Below are positions 1 through 8,085 of a stretch of DNA of 64,000 nucleotides, piece by piece. The stretch lies in NCBI GenBank assembly GCA_947644545.1, contig CANRZW010000001.1:62001-126000 (forward strand), read 5' to 3'. The translations under genes and the position numbers were made by a program. Below the pieces are notes generated by a model. It did no database searches. It worked only from the letters and a program-made list of their open reading frames with translations, and had not been told where the DNA came from. The stretch is from an uncultured Lachnospiraceae bacterium (GTDB lineage: Bacteria > Bacillota > Clostridia > Lachnospirales > Lachnospiraceae). Positions within the stretch are counted from its first letter, which is position 1, and the number at the start of each line of letters is the position of its first letter.

Positions 1-686
1 TATATTGTGAGCGTATGGCCCGGATAGCGGTCAGACAACGAAGCAAAAGCCCGTATCATCATTTCATGATTCTTGTTGGCATCCATGCGTCCCACCGACA
101 CGATCCTTTGATCCCGTTCCCCTTCATAACGAGGACGTATGAAATCCGGGTTCAGGGAGTTTGGCAGGATCACTGCCTTGCGCTGTATCTTCTTATGGAA
201 AAAATACCGGGACCGCTCTGTCTGCAAAATGATGCCGGCGGCAAACGGAAACAACAGATTTGCCAGCATACGCATCAGCCTGGTTGGGTACTCTTCCCTG
301 GCTTCTCCCACCACCGAAACGACTGGTCTGGTTTTGGTGAACATTGTCGTAACAACTGTCATGAAATTATTTTTACCGATGCAAGATAACACCAGGTTTG
401 CATCTTCCTGCTTCCATATCCTGTGCAGCTTACGGACACGGCGGCCGAAATTAACAACACGGCTGTTACTAAGTTCCTCCTCCGTCAGATCGGAGAGCAC
501 TCTTTTGACTCCCTGCGGCAGAAGATATTCTTCCTCCTGCGGAAATTGATATTGCGTGACCATAGTCACCCGATATCCTTTCTGCTGAAAGTATTCTGAC
601 AGATTTACGAACACACGCTCGGCGCCTCCCTTATGCAGGGAGCCTATATAAAAACATATGTGTTTTCCCGTTTCGACTTTTTTCAT
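1..686 (-). CDS. GT4 family glycosyltransferase (3' part off window)
   Basis: The frame is open from the ATG at 686 to the window edge, about 228 residues, so the C-terminal part is missing. The N-terminus carries GSLHKGGAERVFVNLS, the usual start of GT-B GT4 enzymes that move a sugar from a nucleotide sugar to a lipid-linked glycan at the inner membrane face. The last visible residues include VGRMDANKNHEMMIRAF, the opening of the second Rossmann domain that binds the donor. The donor-binding ExxxxxxE region lies outside the window. No classical RBS precedes this ATG; a tiny upstream ORF with its own RBS overlaps it. It follows the asnB unit after a terminator. Donor and acceptor cannot be told. 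Confidence 0.85.
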   Translation of the reverse strand, partial: MKKVETGKHICFYIGSLHKGGAERVFVNLSEYFQQKGYRVTMVTQYQFPQEEEYLLPQGVKRVLSDLTEEELSNSRVVNFGRRVRKLHRIWKQEDANLVLSCIGKNNFMTVVTTMFTKTRPVVSVVGEAREEYPTRLMRMLANLLFPFAAGIILQTERSRYFFHKKIQRKAVILPNSLNPDFIRPRYEGERDQRIVSVGRMDANKNHEMMIRAFASLSDRYPGHTLTI

Positions 687-697
687 GGCTCTTGCAT
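683..697 (-). promoter_or_regulatory. four-codon upstream ORF coupled to the GT4 start
   Basis: An AAGGAT sequence (701-706) lies just before an ATG at 697 that opens a frame of only four codons (Met-Gln-Glu-Pro). Its TGA overlaps the glycosyltransferase ATG as ATGA. The glycosyltransferase itself has no RBS at normal distance, so translation may be delivered by coupling. This is seen in the sequence but the function is inference. Confidence 0.3.
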
Positions 698-1175
698 AAA
701 ATCCTTCATTTCATCTTTTTAAAATACTTTTTTCGCGATTTTCTTTCATTTTTCCTGCAAACTATGCAGTAGATATCCAATTTATTAAATCCATATTTAT
801 TTTCACATTTTAAATTGTATGCGCAATTAACTCTATTCTCTGACTTCATTTTTCGATTTTATTCTACAATACACAAGCTATTTTTTCAGTATATCGCATT
901 TCTTTCGTTACACCATCTTATATTTTCTTCAATTCTCCTGCCGCTGTTTTTCGCCCCTGTAAATCTCCCGATTCTTCCACGGGTTTCTCTTGTCTCTCAT
1001 ATTTCGACAGAATCCTTACAGGAATCCAAACCCGAAAACAGTCCGTCCCGGACCGTTTTTATCCCTTTGGCACTCGTATATCCGTACGATAGCAATATGA
1101 AATCACAGTGCATATTTTGCGTCTTACATATAGAGATAACATATGCTTCTTTACATTTCCCTGCGTGATACGACA
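687..1175. other. 489-base gene-free AT-rich region
   Basis: This is the longest stretch without a convincing gene. It separates the end of asnB from the next glycosyltransferase. It holds a hairpin terminator at 1035-1060 and otherwise AT-rich DNA. I could not find a promoter with good -35 and -10 boxes for the downstream glycosyltransferase; a TATACT at about 875-900 on the minus strand lacks a matching -35. Open frames here have no RBS and no recognisable protein features. Confidence 0.6.
1035..1060 (-). terminator. bidirectional-looking hairpin terminator after asnB
   Basis: An 11-pair stem (one G-T pair) with a three-base loop is formed by AAAACGGTCCG and CGGACTGTTTT on the minus strand. 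The arms end in A4/T4 runs, so it can act on both strands. It lies 115 bases past the asnB stop and would end the deacetylase-like/asnB transcript. Confidence 0.6.
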
Positions 1176-3080
1176 CTACCAGGCATGACCCTTATAGAGC
1201 TGATACCACTGCTGAAATACATAAAACGCCCATATCATCTTGGAGTAATTAGCCCCTGTTGCCGATCCTGCATCCCCTGTCTTAATATACTTTCCGATCA
1301 GATCAGATACATACGCAGCGTCAAAAATATCCTGCCGTTTCAGATATTCATAACTACTGTAATCCATCAACTGTTCCAACAGCGGACCACGCAGCCACTT
1401 ATCAAGCGGAACACCAAAACCAACCTTCGGACGTTCCAGCAGCTGCCTTGGGATATAGTCATAGGCAATATCTTTCAGAATATATTTCTTCCTGCCGCCG
1501 GCATATTTATACCGATGCGGGATCCGGAAGGAATACTCCATCACCTCTTTATCCAGAATCGGACATCTGGATTCCAGAGAGTATTTCATGGCAGCGCGAT
1601 CCACTTTACAGAGGATATCTCCCGGAAGATAGGTATCCATATCCAACAGCATTCTACGGATCTGCCAGTCTTTCACCCCGTATCCGCTCTCGATCAGATA
1701 ATGAATCGGCAGCGCCTCTTGGCCCCCGGCCGTCTCCTTTACCATCGCCTTCGCTTTGATCAGATAATTACCGGCTCCAAACTGGGTCTTACTCTCCCGT
1801 TCTCTGTTCCCGGCAATCACGCGCACCTTGAAAGGCAGCTTCTCCTCCATGTGAATGTGCTTAAATCCGGGCAGCGAGCACAATCCATGTACCATTCCGC
1901 CCAATATGTCCAGTTTCTGTGCCTGGCCTACATTATCATAAATATTATAACCGCAGAAGAATTCGTCTCCGCCGTCCCCCGATAACGCCACCGTCACATG
2001 CTCTCTGGCCAGCTTGGAGACCATCATCGTGGCGATCTCGGAACTGTCTGCAAACGGCTCATCATAATACCTGGCAATGCTGTCAACCAGCCCGAATATA
2101 TCGCTCTCATCGATATACAGTTCCGTATGATTCGTCCCCAGATGCTCCGCCACCGCTCTCGCGTATTTCGCCTCGTTATACTTTTCCTCATGGAATCCTA
2201 TGGAAAAGGTCTTCACCGGAGTATCCGAACATTCCTGCGCGATAGCCGTTATCAGGGAGGAATCATAACCGCCGCTTAAGAACGATCCCAGCGGAACGTC
2301 CGCAATCATACGCATTTTTACGGATTTCTTCAACAGTTCCTTCAATTGCTGTCTGGCTTCACCGTAGTCCGTGACAGGCGACGCCTGAGCCCTGTGATAG
2401 ACATCCCTGATCTCCCAGTATTTCCAGGTATCGATCTTCCCATGGGAAAAATGTATGACTGCGCCCGGCTCCACCTTGCACACCCCCTGGTAGATGCTTT
2501 CCGGCGCATTGATATACTGCTGGAATAAATAACGGGACAGTACGCGGGTATCAATCTTCCCCACAAATCCAGGGCACTTCATAAGCGGCTTTAACTCCGA
2601 CGCAAACACAAGCTCTTCGTTCTCATACCAATAATACAACGGCTTCTTGCCGATCCTGTCGCGCGCTAAGAAGAGTTCCTCCCGCTTCCTGTCAAACAGT
2701 GCAATGGCAAACATGCCGTTAAACCTCTCCAGACATTGTATTCCCCATTTTAAATAGGCGGCTATTATCACTTCCGTGTCACAATCCGACCGGAAGGAAT
2801 AGTCCGCCAGTTCTTCCCTTAACTCCCGAAAATTATAAATCTCTCCGTTATATACGACACAGACCCGCTTGTCCGGTGAATGCATCGGCTGATGCCCCAG
2901 CGCAGAGAGATCCAGAATCGATAATCTTCTCTGCGCAAATCCTGCCAGCCAGCCGCCGCCCAGCGCAAAGATCTCTTCGCCGCTGTCATCCGGTCCCCGA
3001 TGATACATCGTATCATTCATCGCCTTAAGCTGCTCCAGGCTAATGTCTCTTTTTCCGATAAATCCGCATATTCCGCACAT
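1176..3080 (-). CDS. asnB: asparagine synthase-type glutamine amidotransferase (AsnB family)
   Basis: The 634-residue protein starts MCGICGF, so Cys2 is the Ntn-type glutaminase nucleophile after Met removal. The glutaminase domain (to about residue 200) is followed by the ATP-pyrophosphatase synthetase domain with the PP-loop SGGYDSS and the SGDGGDEFF motif. Length fits AsnB. Free asparagine synthesis is the default call, but the gene is co-transcribed with a NodB-like protein inside a glycan locus that also makes UDP-GalNAcA, so it may amidate a uronic acid as WbpS-type AsnB relatives are proposed to do. The gene starts 11 bases after its upstream neighbour and is read from the promoter at 3935-3964. 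Family is sure, substrate is not. Confidence 0.9.
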   Translation of the reverse strand: MCGICGFIGKRDISLEQLKAMNDTMYHRGPDDSGEEIFALGGGWLAGFAQRRLSILDLSALGHQPMHSPDKRVCVVYNGEIYNFRELREELADYSFRSDCDTEVIIAAYLKWGIQCLERFNGMFAIALFDRKREELFLARDRIGKKPLYYWYENEELVFASELKPLMKCPGFVGKIDTRVLSRYLFQQYINAPESIYQGVCKVEPGAVIHFSHGKIDTWKYWEIRDVYHRAQASPVTDYGEARQQLKELLKKSVKMRMIADVPLGSFLSGGYDSSLITAIAQECSDTPVKTFSIGFHEEKYNEAKYARAVAEHLGTNHTELYIDESDIFGLVDSIARYYDEPFADSSEIATMMVSKLAREHVTVALSGDGGDEFFCGYNIYDNVGQAQKLDILGGMVHGLCSLPGFKHIHMEEKLPFKVRVIAGNRERESKTQFGAGNYLIKAKAMVKETAGGQEALPIHYLIESGYGVKDWQIRRMLLDMDTYLPGDILCKVDRAAMKYSLESRCPILDKEVMEYSFRIPHRYKYAGGRKKYILKDIAYDYIPRQLLERPKVGFGVPLDKWLRGPLLEQLMDYSSYEYLKRQDIFDAAYVSDLIGKYIKTGDAGSATGANYSKMIWAFYVFQQWYQLYKGHAW

Positions 3081-3091
3081 AACTGCCCTTT

Positions 3092-3850
3092 CTATCTGAC
3101 ATCCTTCTCCAGGAAATATTCCTTATACTCTCCGAAATCCTTGCATTCCCGATCCACCGATTCCACTAACTCCACATATTTCTCCTGCAGTAAGGCCCTG
3201 TAATTCTCGAAGTTGTTGTATCCCTTTTTACACCAGGAAAAGGGATGTATCAGGATCTGTACTTTATCATAACCCGTGATATTCTCTTCGTCAGGATAAC
3301 CATAACGCCAGATATGATTCGCATCCGACATATATTTGACTCTCAATTCGGTATCTTCTGTTATTTTATCTGCAAAGGTAAAGAAATCATCCTGATAAGC
3401 ATTGAGAATACCTTCCAGCTTGATATTCTCCCGCAGGATATCCTTGGATGGCCTGTGCACAGAGAACTCCGTAATCTCAAAGCCAAACATCTCGCTTAAG
3501 ATATCGATCTCCTTCTTAATCCGTACGCGCACCTGCTGCATATCCGTCATCCCGTTCAAGGCAAAATGCAGGCCGATATGCTGCCCTCTCTCATGCATGT
3601 CCTTAATCATATCCATATTTCTCCGGGAGAGAATATTATAGGTATTGTTCGTCCACTGAAAGAAATATGTGGAGATAAAGTCCATGCTCTCCTCCACTTT
3701 GGACATCTGATAAGCCCGCTCCACACTGTACTCCACATCATGGCGCATAATGATAAACCGCTCTTTATGAAGCGCTTCCGCATAGCTGCAATGCCTTCCC
3801 GTTGATTGAATGATCCTGATGATCTGTCTGTAATCGTCAAATGAAAACAT
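3092..3850 (-). CDS. NodB/polysaccharide deacetylase-like protein
   Basis: A 252-residue soluble protein without signal peptide. It shows IMRHDVEYS near residue 35, which resembles the metal-binding Asp of NodB-type deacetylases, then GLHFA in the middle and ILIHPFSW near the C-terminus, matching the later catalytic motifs. Absence of a signal peptide suggests work on a cytoplasmic precursor rather than on the finished wall polymer. A strong RBS (GAGGAAA) precedes the ATG. It is first in a two-gene unit with the AsnB-family gene, so both probably modify the same sugar. The fold is likely; the enzymatic activity is uncertain. Confidence 0.6.
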   Translation of the reverse strand: MFSFDDYRQIIRIIQSTGRHCSYAEALHKERFIIMRHDVEYSVERAYQMSKVEESMDFISTYFFQWTNNTYNILSRRNMDMIKDMHERGQHIGLHFALNGMTDMQQVRVRIKKEIDILSEMFGFEITEFSVHRPSKDILRENIKLEGILNAYQDDFFTFADKITEDTELRVKYMSDANHIWRYGYPDEENITGYDKVQILIHPFSWCKKGYNNFENYRALLQEKYVELVESVDRECKDFGEYKEYFLEKDVR

Positions 3851-3892
3851 AGTATTTCCTCACTTTTGTATAGATTTTACCTGAATCAGGTT

Positions 3893-3925
3893 CTCATGGA
3901 ATGCGCAGTCAGGCACATTCCTGAG
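3893..3925 (-). promoter_or_regulatory. 5' leader hairpin of the deacetylase-like/asnB unit
   Basis: CTCA-T-GGAATG at 3893-3903 pairs with CATTCCTGAG at 3916-3925, ten pairs with one bulged base and a 12-base loop. It begins within a few bases of the predicted transcription start, so the mRNA would open with this structure. There is no T-run, so it is not an obvious terminator. Confidence 0.4.
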
Positions 3926-3934
3926 CCGTAACGA

Positions 3935-3964
3935 ATCATAACCCTATTGTGATTGTAACAGCAA
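3935..3964 (-). promoter_or_regulatory. sigma-A-type promoter for deacetylase-like/asnB unit
   Basis: -35 TTGCTG (3959-3964) and -10 TATGAT (3935-3940) are 18 bases apart on the minus strand. The predicted start is near 3928, about 78 bases before the ATG at 3850. The -10 matches consensus at five of six positions and the -35 only weakly. Confidence 0.5.
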
Positions 3965-4039
3965 GCCCCTTTATGGTCTAGCACTTTTTCCAAATTAATG
4001 AAATTGTGCCGGATGCATCCGCATTGCAGGAATGCCGCA

Positions 4040-5086
4040 TCAGTCCTCTTTCTTCCTGCCGATAAACAGAATATCCCCAAGCACAGGCAGTCTGTAAACG
4101 ACCATACTCACCGCCATGCACACCCCCCATATCCCTGCGGCAAGCAAAATACTGATCATACCGCTCTCCTTCGTCCACGCTTCCACAAATACCACATGGA
4201 AGAGGTAGACCGCTATGCCATATTTCTGCAACCCGGCAGCCCTGTTGAGCGCCCCGGATGCGCTCTCCTGTCCGATCCACTTCCGGAAGAGCATCATCAG
4301 CATGACACTCATAAGAAACCCGCACGGCGAGAAGATCTCATACGCCGCATGATCCGCCATGCCCGCCTGCAGAGAATCCCGTACGCTCAACAGATAGGCC
4401 GCGGCGGCAGAGACAATCCAGACGATCCCGGCGTAACGCTCCCATTTCCGTTCCATACACCAGCAGATAAAGTACCCTGCCAGAAAATACAGGGAATATC
4501 CCACAACAAACTGCATATGGATACTGTCTGCCACAGCCAGAGCTCTGTCAAGCCACTCTATCCTGTAGAAAAGCGGCAGCAGCACGGTAAATAGCAGCGA
4601 TAATCCCAGGAAATAGACAAGCAGTTCCTTTCTTTGCACGATTGGATACAATAACGGCGTAACCGCGTACAGCCCCAGAAGCGTAAAGATGAACCAGGTA
4701 TGATATTTGCCGAAGAGTAGGCATTTCAGAAAGGCATTCACCAGGACCCTAAGCCCCGCATTATCACCTTCCATCCAGATCCGCAGGACATCCCAGATTC
4801 CCAGGACCGCCATCCATCCCAGATATACCTTCACGAGACCAAGAATATTCTTCCGCCATATTTCCCGGATCGTGTGTTCCCGCGCCAGGATACCCGCACC
4901 GCTGCACATGAGAAAGACCGGCACGCCCATCCTGGAGATCATGAAGATGCCATTGAGTACCTTCCACTCGGATCCGTCCACCGGAAGCGTCGTAAAACTG
5001 CCGGAAATACTGTGCTGCAGCACGATCAGAAAGGTGGAGAACACCTTGATCACATCCATCCAGAGAAATTTCCTGCCGCTTTGCAT
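4040..5086 (-). CDS. acyltransferase family 3 (OafA/WecH-type) integral membrane protein
   Basis: About 348 residues with roughly ten membrane segments. The N-terminus FLWMDVIKVFSTFLIVLQHS holds the Asp and His of the acyltransferase-3 family, which move acetyl or other acyl groups onto glycans across the membrane. I place the start at 5086 rather than 5134 because AAGGAAGGGATC precedes it and its ATG overlaps the upstream stop as TGATG. It is the last gene of the long glycan run. A second member lies at 38462-39586. The acyl acceptor is unknown. Confidence 0.85.
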   Translation of the reverse strand: MQSGRKFLWMDVIKVFSTFLIVLQHSISGSFTTLPVDGSEWKVLNGIFMISRMGVPVFLMCSGAGILAREHTIREIWRKNILGLVKVYLGWMAVLGIWDVLRIWMEGDNAGLRVLVNAFLKCLLFGKYHTWFIFTLLGLYAVTPLLYPIVQRKELLVYFLGLSLLFTVLLPLFYRIEWLDRALAVADSIHMQFVVGYSLYFLAGYFICWCMERKWERYAGIVWIVSAAAAYLLSVRDSLQAGMADHAAYEIFSPCGFLMSVMLMMLFRKWIGQESASGALNRAAGLQKYGIAVYLFHVVFVEAWTKESGMISILLAAGIWGVCMAVSMVVYRLPVLGDILFIGRKKED

Positions 5087-6201
5087 CACAGATCCCTTCC
5101 TTTCTCGCAGAGCTGTTCGATATAGTCTCTCCACTGCTCATAAACCGCCTGGCCGTTAGCCCGGTCCGCTATCTTCCTTGCTTCCCGACCAAGCCGCTCT
5201 GCCAGCTCCTTATCCTCGATCAGCCGCAAGATCCCATCCTCCAGCGCTTTCTGATCCTTAATCGGGATCAACAGACCATCCACACCGTCCGTCATAATCG
5301 TGCGCGGTCCGCCGCAGGGACAGTCCGTAGCCACGATCGGCAGTCCTAAGGCCATGGCCTCCAGCAGAGCATTGGGAAGCCCCTCCCAGTCCGATGTAAA
5401 GGCAAACACCGCCGCATCCGCCAGATCCCGCTCCAAACTGTCGCTGGCGCCCATAAGATGAATATAGGCTCCGGCCTGCAACTCATCGATCAGCCCCTCC
5501 AGAATCTCCTTCGTCCCGTCAAAGGAATCGCCCCCGTATATCTTCAGATCATAGTCCGGATGTTTCTCATGCACCCTTGCAAAAGCCCGGATCAACATGG
5601 GCTGGTTCTTAAAGTCCACCAGACGCCCCGACTGCACCACCGTCTTACTGCGCTTGTCCGGGGCCGGCACACCGATATATTTCTCATGAACAGGGTTTAA
5701 GATAATCCGGGAATTTTTCTGCAGTCTCGGCGCGAAGAATTCCTTCGCCCCCTGTGTCTGAAACACACAGCCGTCCGCCCGGGGGAACAGCAACGGGATC
5801 TGTATCCTGTCGGATCTCTCCTCATAATGTCCCGCAGGATCGGTGCGGATGGAGATCAGAACCGGGATTCTGGTAAAATATGCCGCCATCAGTCCTCTGT
5901 AGAGCGCCTTTCTGGCAAAAGGAATCAGAATATCCGGTTTCTCCTTTTTTAAGAACTGCCTTAAGTATTTCACCCGCAGATAAAACTGAATAAGGCGATG
6001 TTTCTTCTCATCGCCTTCCCGCAGTCCCACATGCACCCGCCTTACCCGTGCATCTATCTGAAATTCATTCTCACCGTACCACTCCGTAGCGATCAGGACT
6101 TCATAGCCATTCGCCGCAAACTGGTTCGCCAGATTGGTTACCACCCGCTCCGCGCCGCCCTGCTCCAGGCAATTTAAATGAAACGCGATCTTTCTTGCCA
6201 T
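5086..6201 (-). CDS. GT4 family glycosyltransferase
   Basis: A 371-residue GT-B enzyme. It has LNCLEQGGAERVVTNLAN near the N-terminus and, in the second domain, SGRLVDFKNQPMLIRAF, then FTSDWEGLPNALLEAMALGLP and ATDCPCGGP, the GT4 donor-binding signature. The start at 6201 is chosen because AGGAGG lies four bases upstream; the ATG six codons earlier lacks this. It sits 19 bases after the MBOAT gene and is coupled to the acyltransferase. It resembles the partial GT4 at 1-686. Donor sugar cannot be predicted. Confidence 0.9.
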   Translation of the reverse strand: MARKIAFHLNCLEQGGAERVVTNLANQFAANGYEVLIATEWYGENEFQIDARVRRVHVGLREGDEKKHRLIQFYLRVKYLRQFLKKEKPDILIPFARKALYRGLMAAYFTRIPVLISIRTDPAGHYEERSDRIQIPLLFPRADGCVFQTQGAKEFFAPRLQKNSRIILNPVHEKYIGVPAPDKRSKTVVQSGRLVDFKNQPMLIRAFARVHEKHPDYDLKIYGGDSFDGTKEILEGLIDELQAGAYIHLMGASDSLERDLADAAVFAFTSDWEGLPNALLEAMALGLPIVATDCPCGGPRTIMTDGVDGLLIPIKDQKALEDGILRLIEDKELAERLGREARKIADRANGQAVYEQWRDYIEQLCEKGRDL

Positions 6202-6220
6202 AAAACCTCCTGTGATCATC

Positions 6221-7795
6221 TCAAAAGCTCTGGTACATAAAGGCAGCCGTATCGTAACTGCCGCCGTAAATTCCCGTCACCAGTAAAAGCAGTACAACCC
6301 CGTAATAGCAGATCCATCTGACTGCCAGCGGCCTGTCTGCGATCACCGTTCGCACATCAAATCCCCACTCTTCGATCACGGATACCGCCAGCCACAGAAG
6401 CAACGCCGCAAACAACAGCACGAAATCATACTTGCTAAGCCCATAGGACGTGATCTCACGGGAAAGCAGGCTTCCGATCTGCAGCCGTCTCACGAAGGAT
6501 GTATAGATCGCTCCCGCCTGTGCCAGGCTTGTACTTCTGATCAGCACGTCCGCCACAAAGACGATCAGCCATGTTCTCGCCATCCGAAACAGGCTCCAGA
6601 CTCTTCCGTCCCTGATCGAAAGCTTCTCTTTCCATACCGCATAATTTGGTTCCAGCACAAGCGAAACGCTCATGATCACACCATAGTAGAGTCCCCACAG
6701 CATATAACTTACCGTCCGGCCATGCCAGATCCCCGTGAAGAACCACACCAGCATCGTGCCGATGACCGGAGCCGCCTGCCTGCCCAGTCCATTGCCCTTA
6801 TTCTTGCAGGCTTTGCTGATCTTTCGTCCGATTCCCGACATCACGAAGGAGAACATCACATAATCCTTGAACCAGTTCCCGAGCGAAATATGCCATCTGC
6901 GCCAAAATTCTGCCACCGATCCCGCAAAATAGGGACGCTTGAAGTTATCCGGAAGCGTAATGTCAAGAGACTCGCTGACGCCTGCCGCCATATCAATATA
7001 ACCGGAAAAGTCCGCATACAGCTGTAACATATACAGAACCGTGGCACAGATCAGGATACTGCCCGGAACGGCAGACGCTTCCATGCCGTAGACCCGGTCC
7101 ACAAAAATACCCATCCGGTCCGCGATCACCAGTTTCTTGAACGCACCCCAGACAAACCGCTGTATACCGCGCAGCATCCTGTCATACCGGAATGCATGCT
7201 CCCGTTCAAACTGCTCCTTCATCTGTTGAAAGCGGGTAAAAGGCCCCTGGGTAACGGACGGAAAATAAGCCAAAAAAAGAAGCAGCTTCAAGGGGTTGGT
7301 CTCCACCTCACAGTTTTCCCTGCCGGCATCCACCACATAACTGATCGCCGTCAACGTATAGAAGGATATGCCAAGCGGCATGATCACCCGCTCAAGAAAC
7401 CCTGCATGCGCACCTGTAAGCCGTTCTGCAAAAGGCGCCGCGATCACGGCATACTTATAGAACAAAAGCAGGCCCAGATTGAAGGCAATATACAGGATCT
7501 GCACCCTTTTGCGGCTTTTTTGGAATGCCGCCTTCACCGCTTTCTTCTCTTCCTTACCGCTGCACCTGCGCAGGGCATCCTTCTCCTGCTTAAGCTTTCT
7601 GCCAAGAAACAGGCCGCATCCGTACGTCGTAACGCCGGTCAACAGCAGGCCCACGGGAATTCCCTTAAGGCCGAGAACATAGAACAGCAGGCTCGCTCCA
7701 AGCAGCACGCACCACTGTGTCTTCTTTGGCACAAGATAATACAGCGCGAACGTAAACATCCACAGGATCACAAAGGCATACGATATGAGCTGCAT
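6221..7795 (-). CDS. MBOAT family O-acyltransferase (DltB/AlgI-like)
   Basis: The 524-residue polytopic protein has the MBOAT marks: PLGISFYTL at about residue 140, LYADFSGYIDMAAG near 265, FWRRWHISLGNWFKDY near 300, and the catalytic-His region GIWHG near 355. MBOAT proteins of this class take an acyl group from an extracellular or carrier-bound donor across the membrane and pass it to a glycan. It directly follows the carrier protein gene with no spacing, and a DltD-like and a DltA-like gene are in the same run, which is why I read it as the DltB of a Dlt-like glycan-acylation system. The polymer acceptor is probably the glycan made by this locus. Confidence 0.9.
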   Translation of the reverse strand: MQLISYAFVILWMFTFALYYLVPKKTQWCVLLGASLLFYVLGLKGIPVGLLLTGVTTYGCGLFLGRKLKQEKDALRRCSGKEEKKAVKAAFQKSRKRVQILYIAFNLGLLLFYKYAVIAAPFAERLTGAHAGFLERVIMPLGISFYTLTAISYVVDAGRENCEVETNPLKLLLFLAYFPSVTQGPFTRFQQMKEQFEREHAFRYDRMLRGIQRFVWGAFKKLVIADRMGIFVDRVYGMEASAVPGSILICATVLYMLQLYADFSGYIDMAAGVSESLDITLPDNFKRPYFAGSVAEFWRRWHISLGNWFKDYVMFSFVMSGIGRKISKACKNKGNGLGRQAAPVIGTMLVWFFTGIWHGRTVSYMLWGLYYGVIMSVSLVLEPNYAVWKEKLSIRDGRVWSLFRMARTWLIVFVADVLIRSTSLAQAGAIYTSFVRRLQIGSLLSREITSYGLSKYDFVLLFAALLLWLAVSVIEEWGFDVRTVIADRPLAVRWICYYGVVLLLLVTGIYGGSYDTAAFMYQSF

Positions 7796-8026
7796 TTATT
7801 CCTCCAATAACTTCTGTACCAGCGCGATGATCGCCTCTTTGTTCCTGAAGTTCTCCGCTACCACATATTTTGCGTCAATTTCGATATCAAATTCATCTTC
7901 CAGATCACTTACGACATTGATGACGGTAAAAGAGTCAATGATGCCGTCCTCCATCATGCTGCCACCGTCATAACTCAGAGCCTCCTCACAGTGCTCCTCC
8001 AAAATTTCCAAAATCTTTGCTTCCAT
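7796..8026 (-). CDS. acyl/peptidyl carrier protein (DltC-like)
   Basis: A 76-residue acidic four-helix carrier. The motif DGIIDSFTV places the phosphopantetheine Ser at residue 32; DSF is the DltC style rather than the DSL of fatty acid ACP. It is encoded just before the MBOAT gene and after a formyltransferase and a DltA-like enzyme. It should carry the activated acyl or aminoacyl group as a thioester from the adenylation enzyme to the MBOAT. Confidence 0.88.
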   Translation of the reverse strand: MEAKILEILEEHCEEALSYDGGSMMEDGIIDSFTVINVVSDLEDEFDIEIDAKYVVAENFRNKEAIIALVQKLLEE

Positions 8027-8085
8027 ATTCTGCTTCTCCCTTCCCGTTCCTTACACATAAACCTGCGTCCTGACCAGACGCCCCG

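Noticed and set aside
139-549. Plus-strand open frames at the left edge of the window
   Set aside because: The minus strand holds a convincing GT4 N-terminal part in the same DNA; plus frames have no features.
687-1034. Promoter for the GT4 gene at the left edge
   Set aside because: Several TATA-like boxes exist in this AT-rich stretch but none has a convincing -35 at 16-18 bases.
1143-1985. 280-codon plus-strand open frame over the 3' end of asnB
   Set aside because: Antisense to the AsnB synthetase domain; no motif and no RBS.
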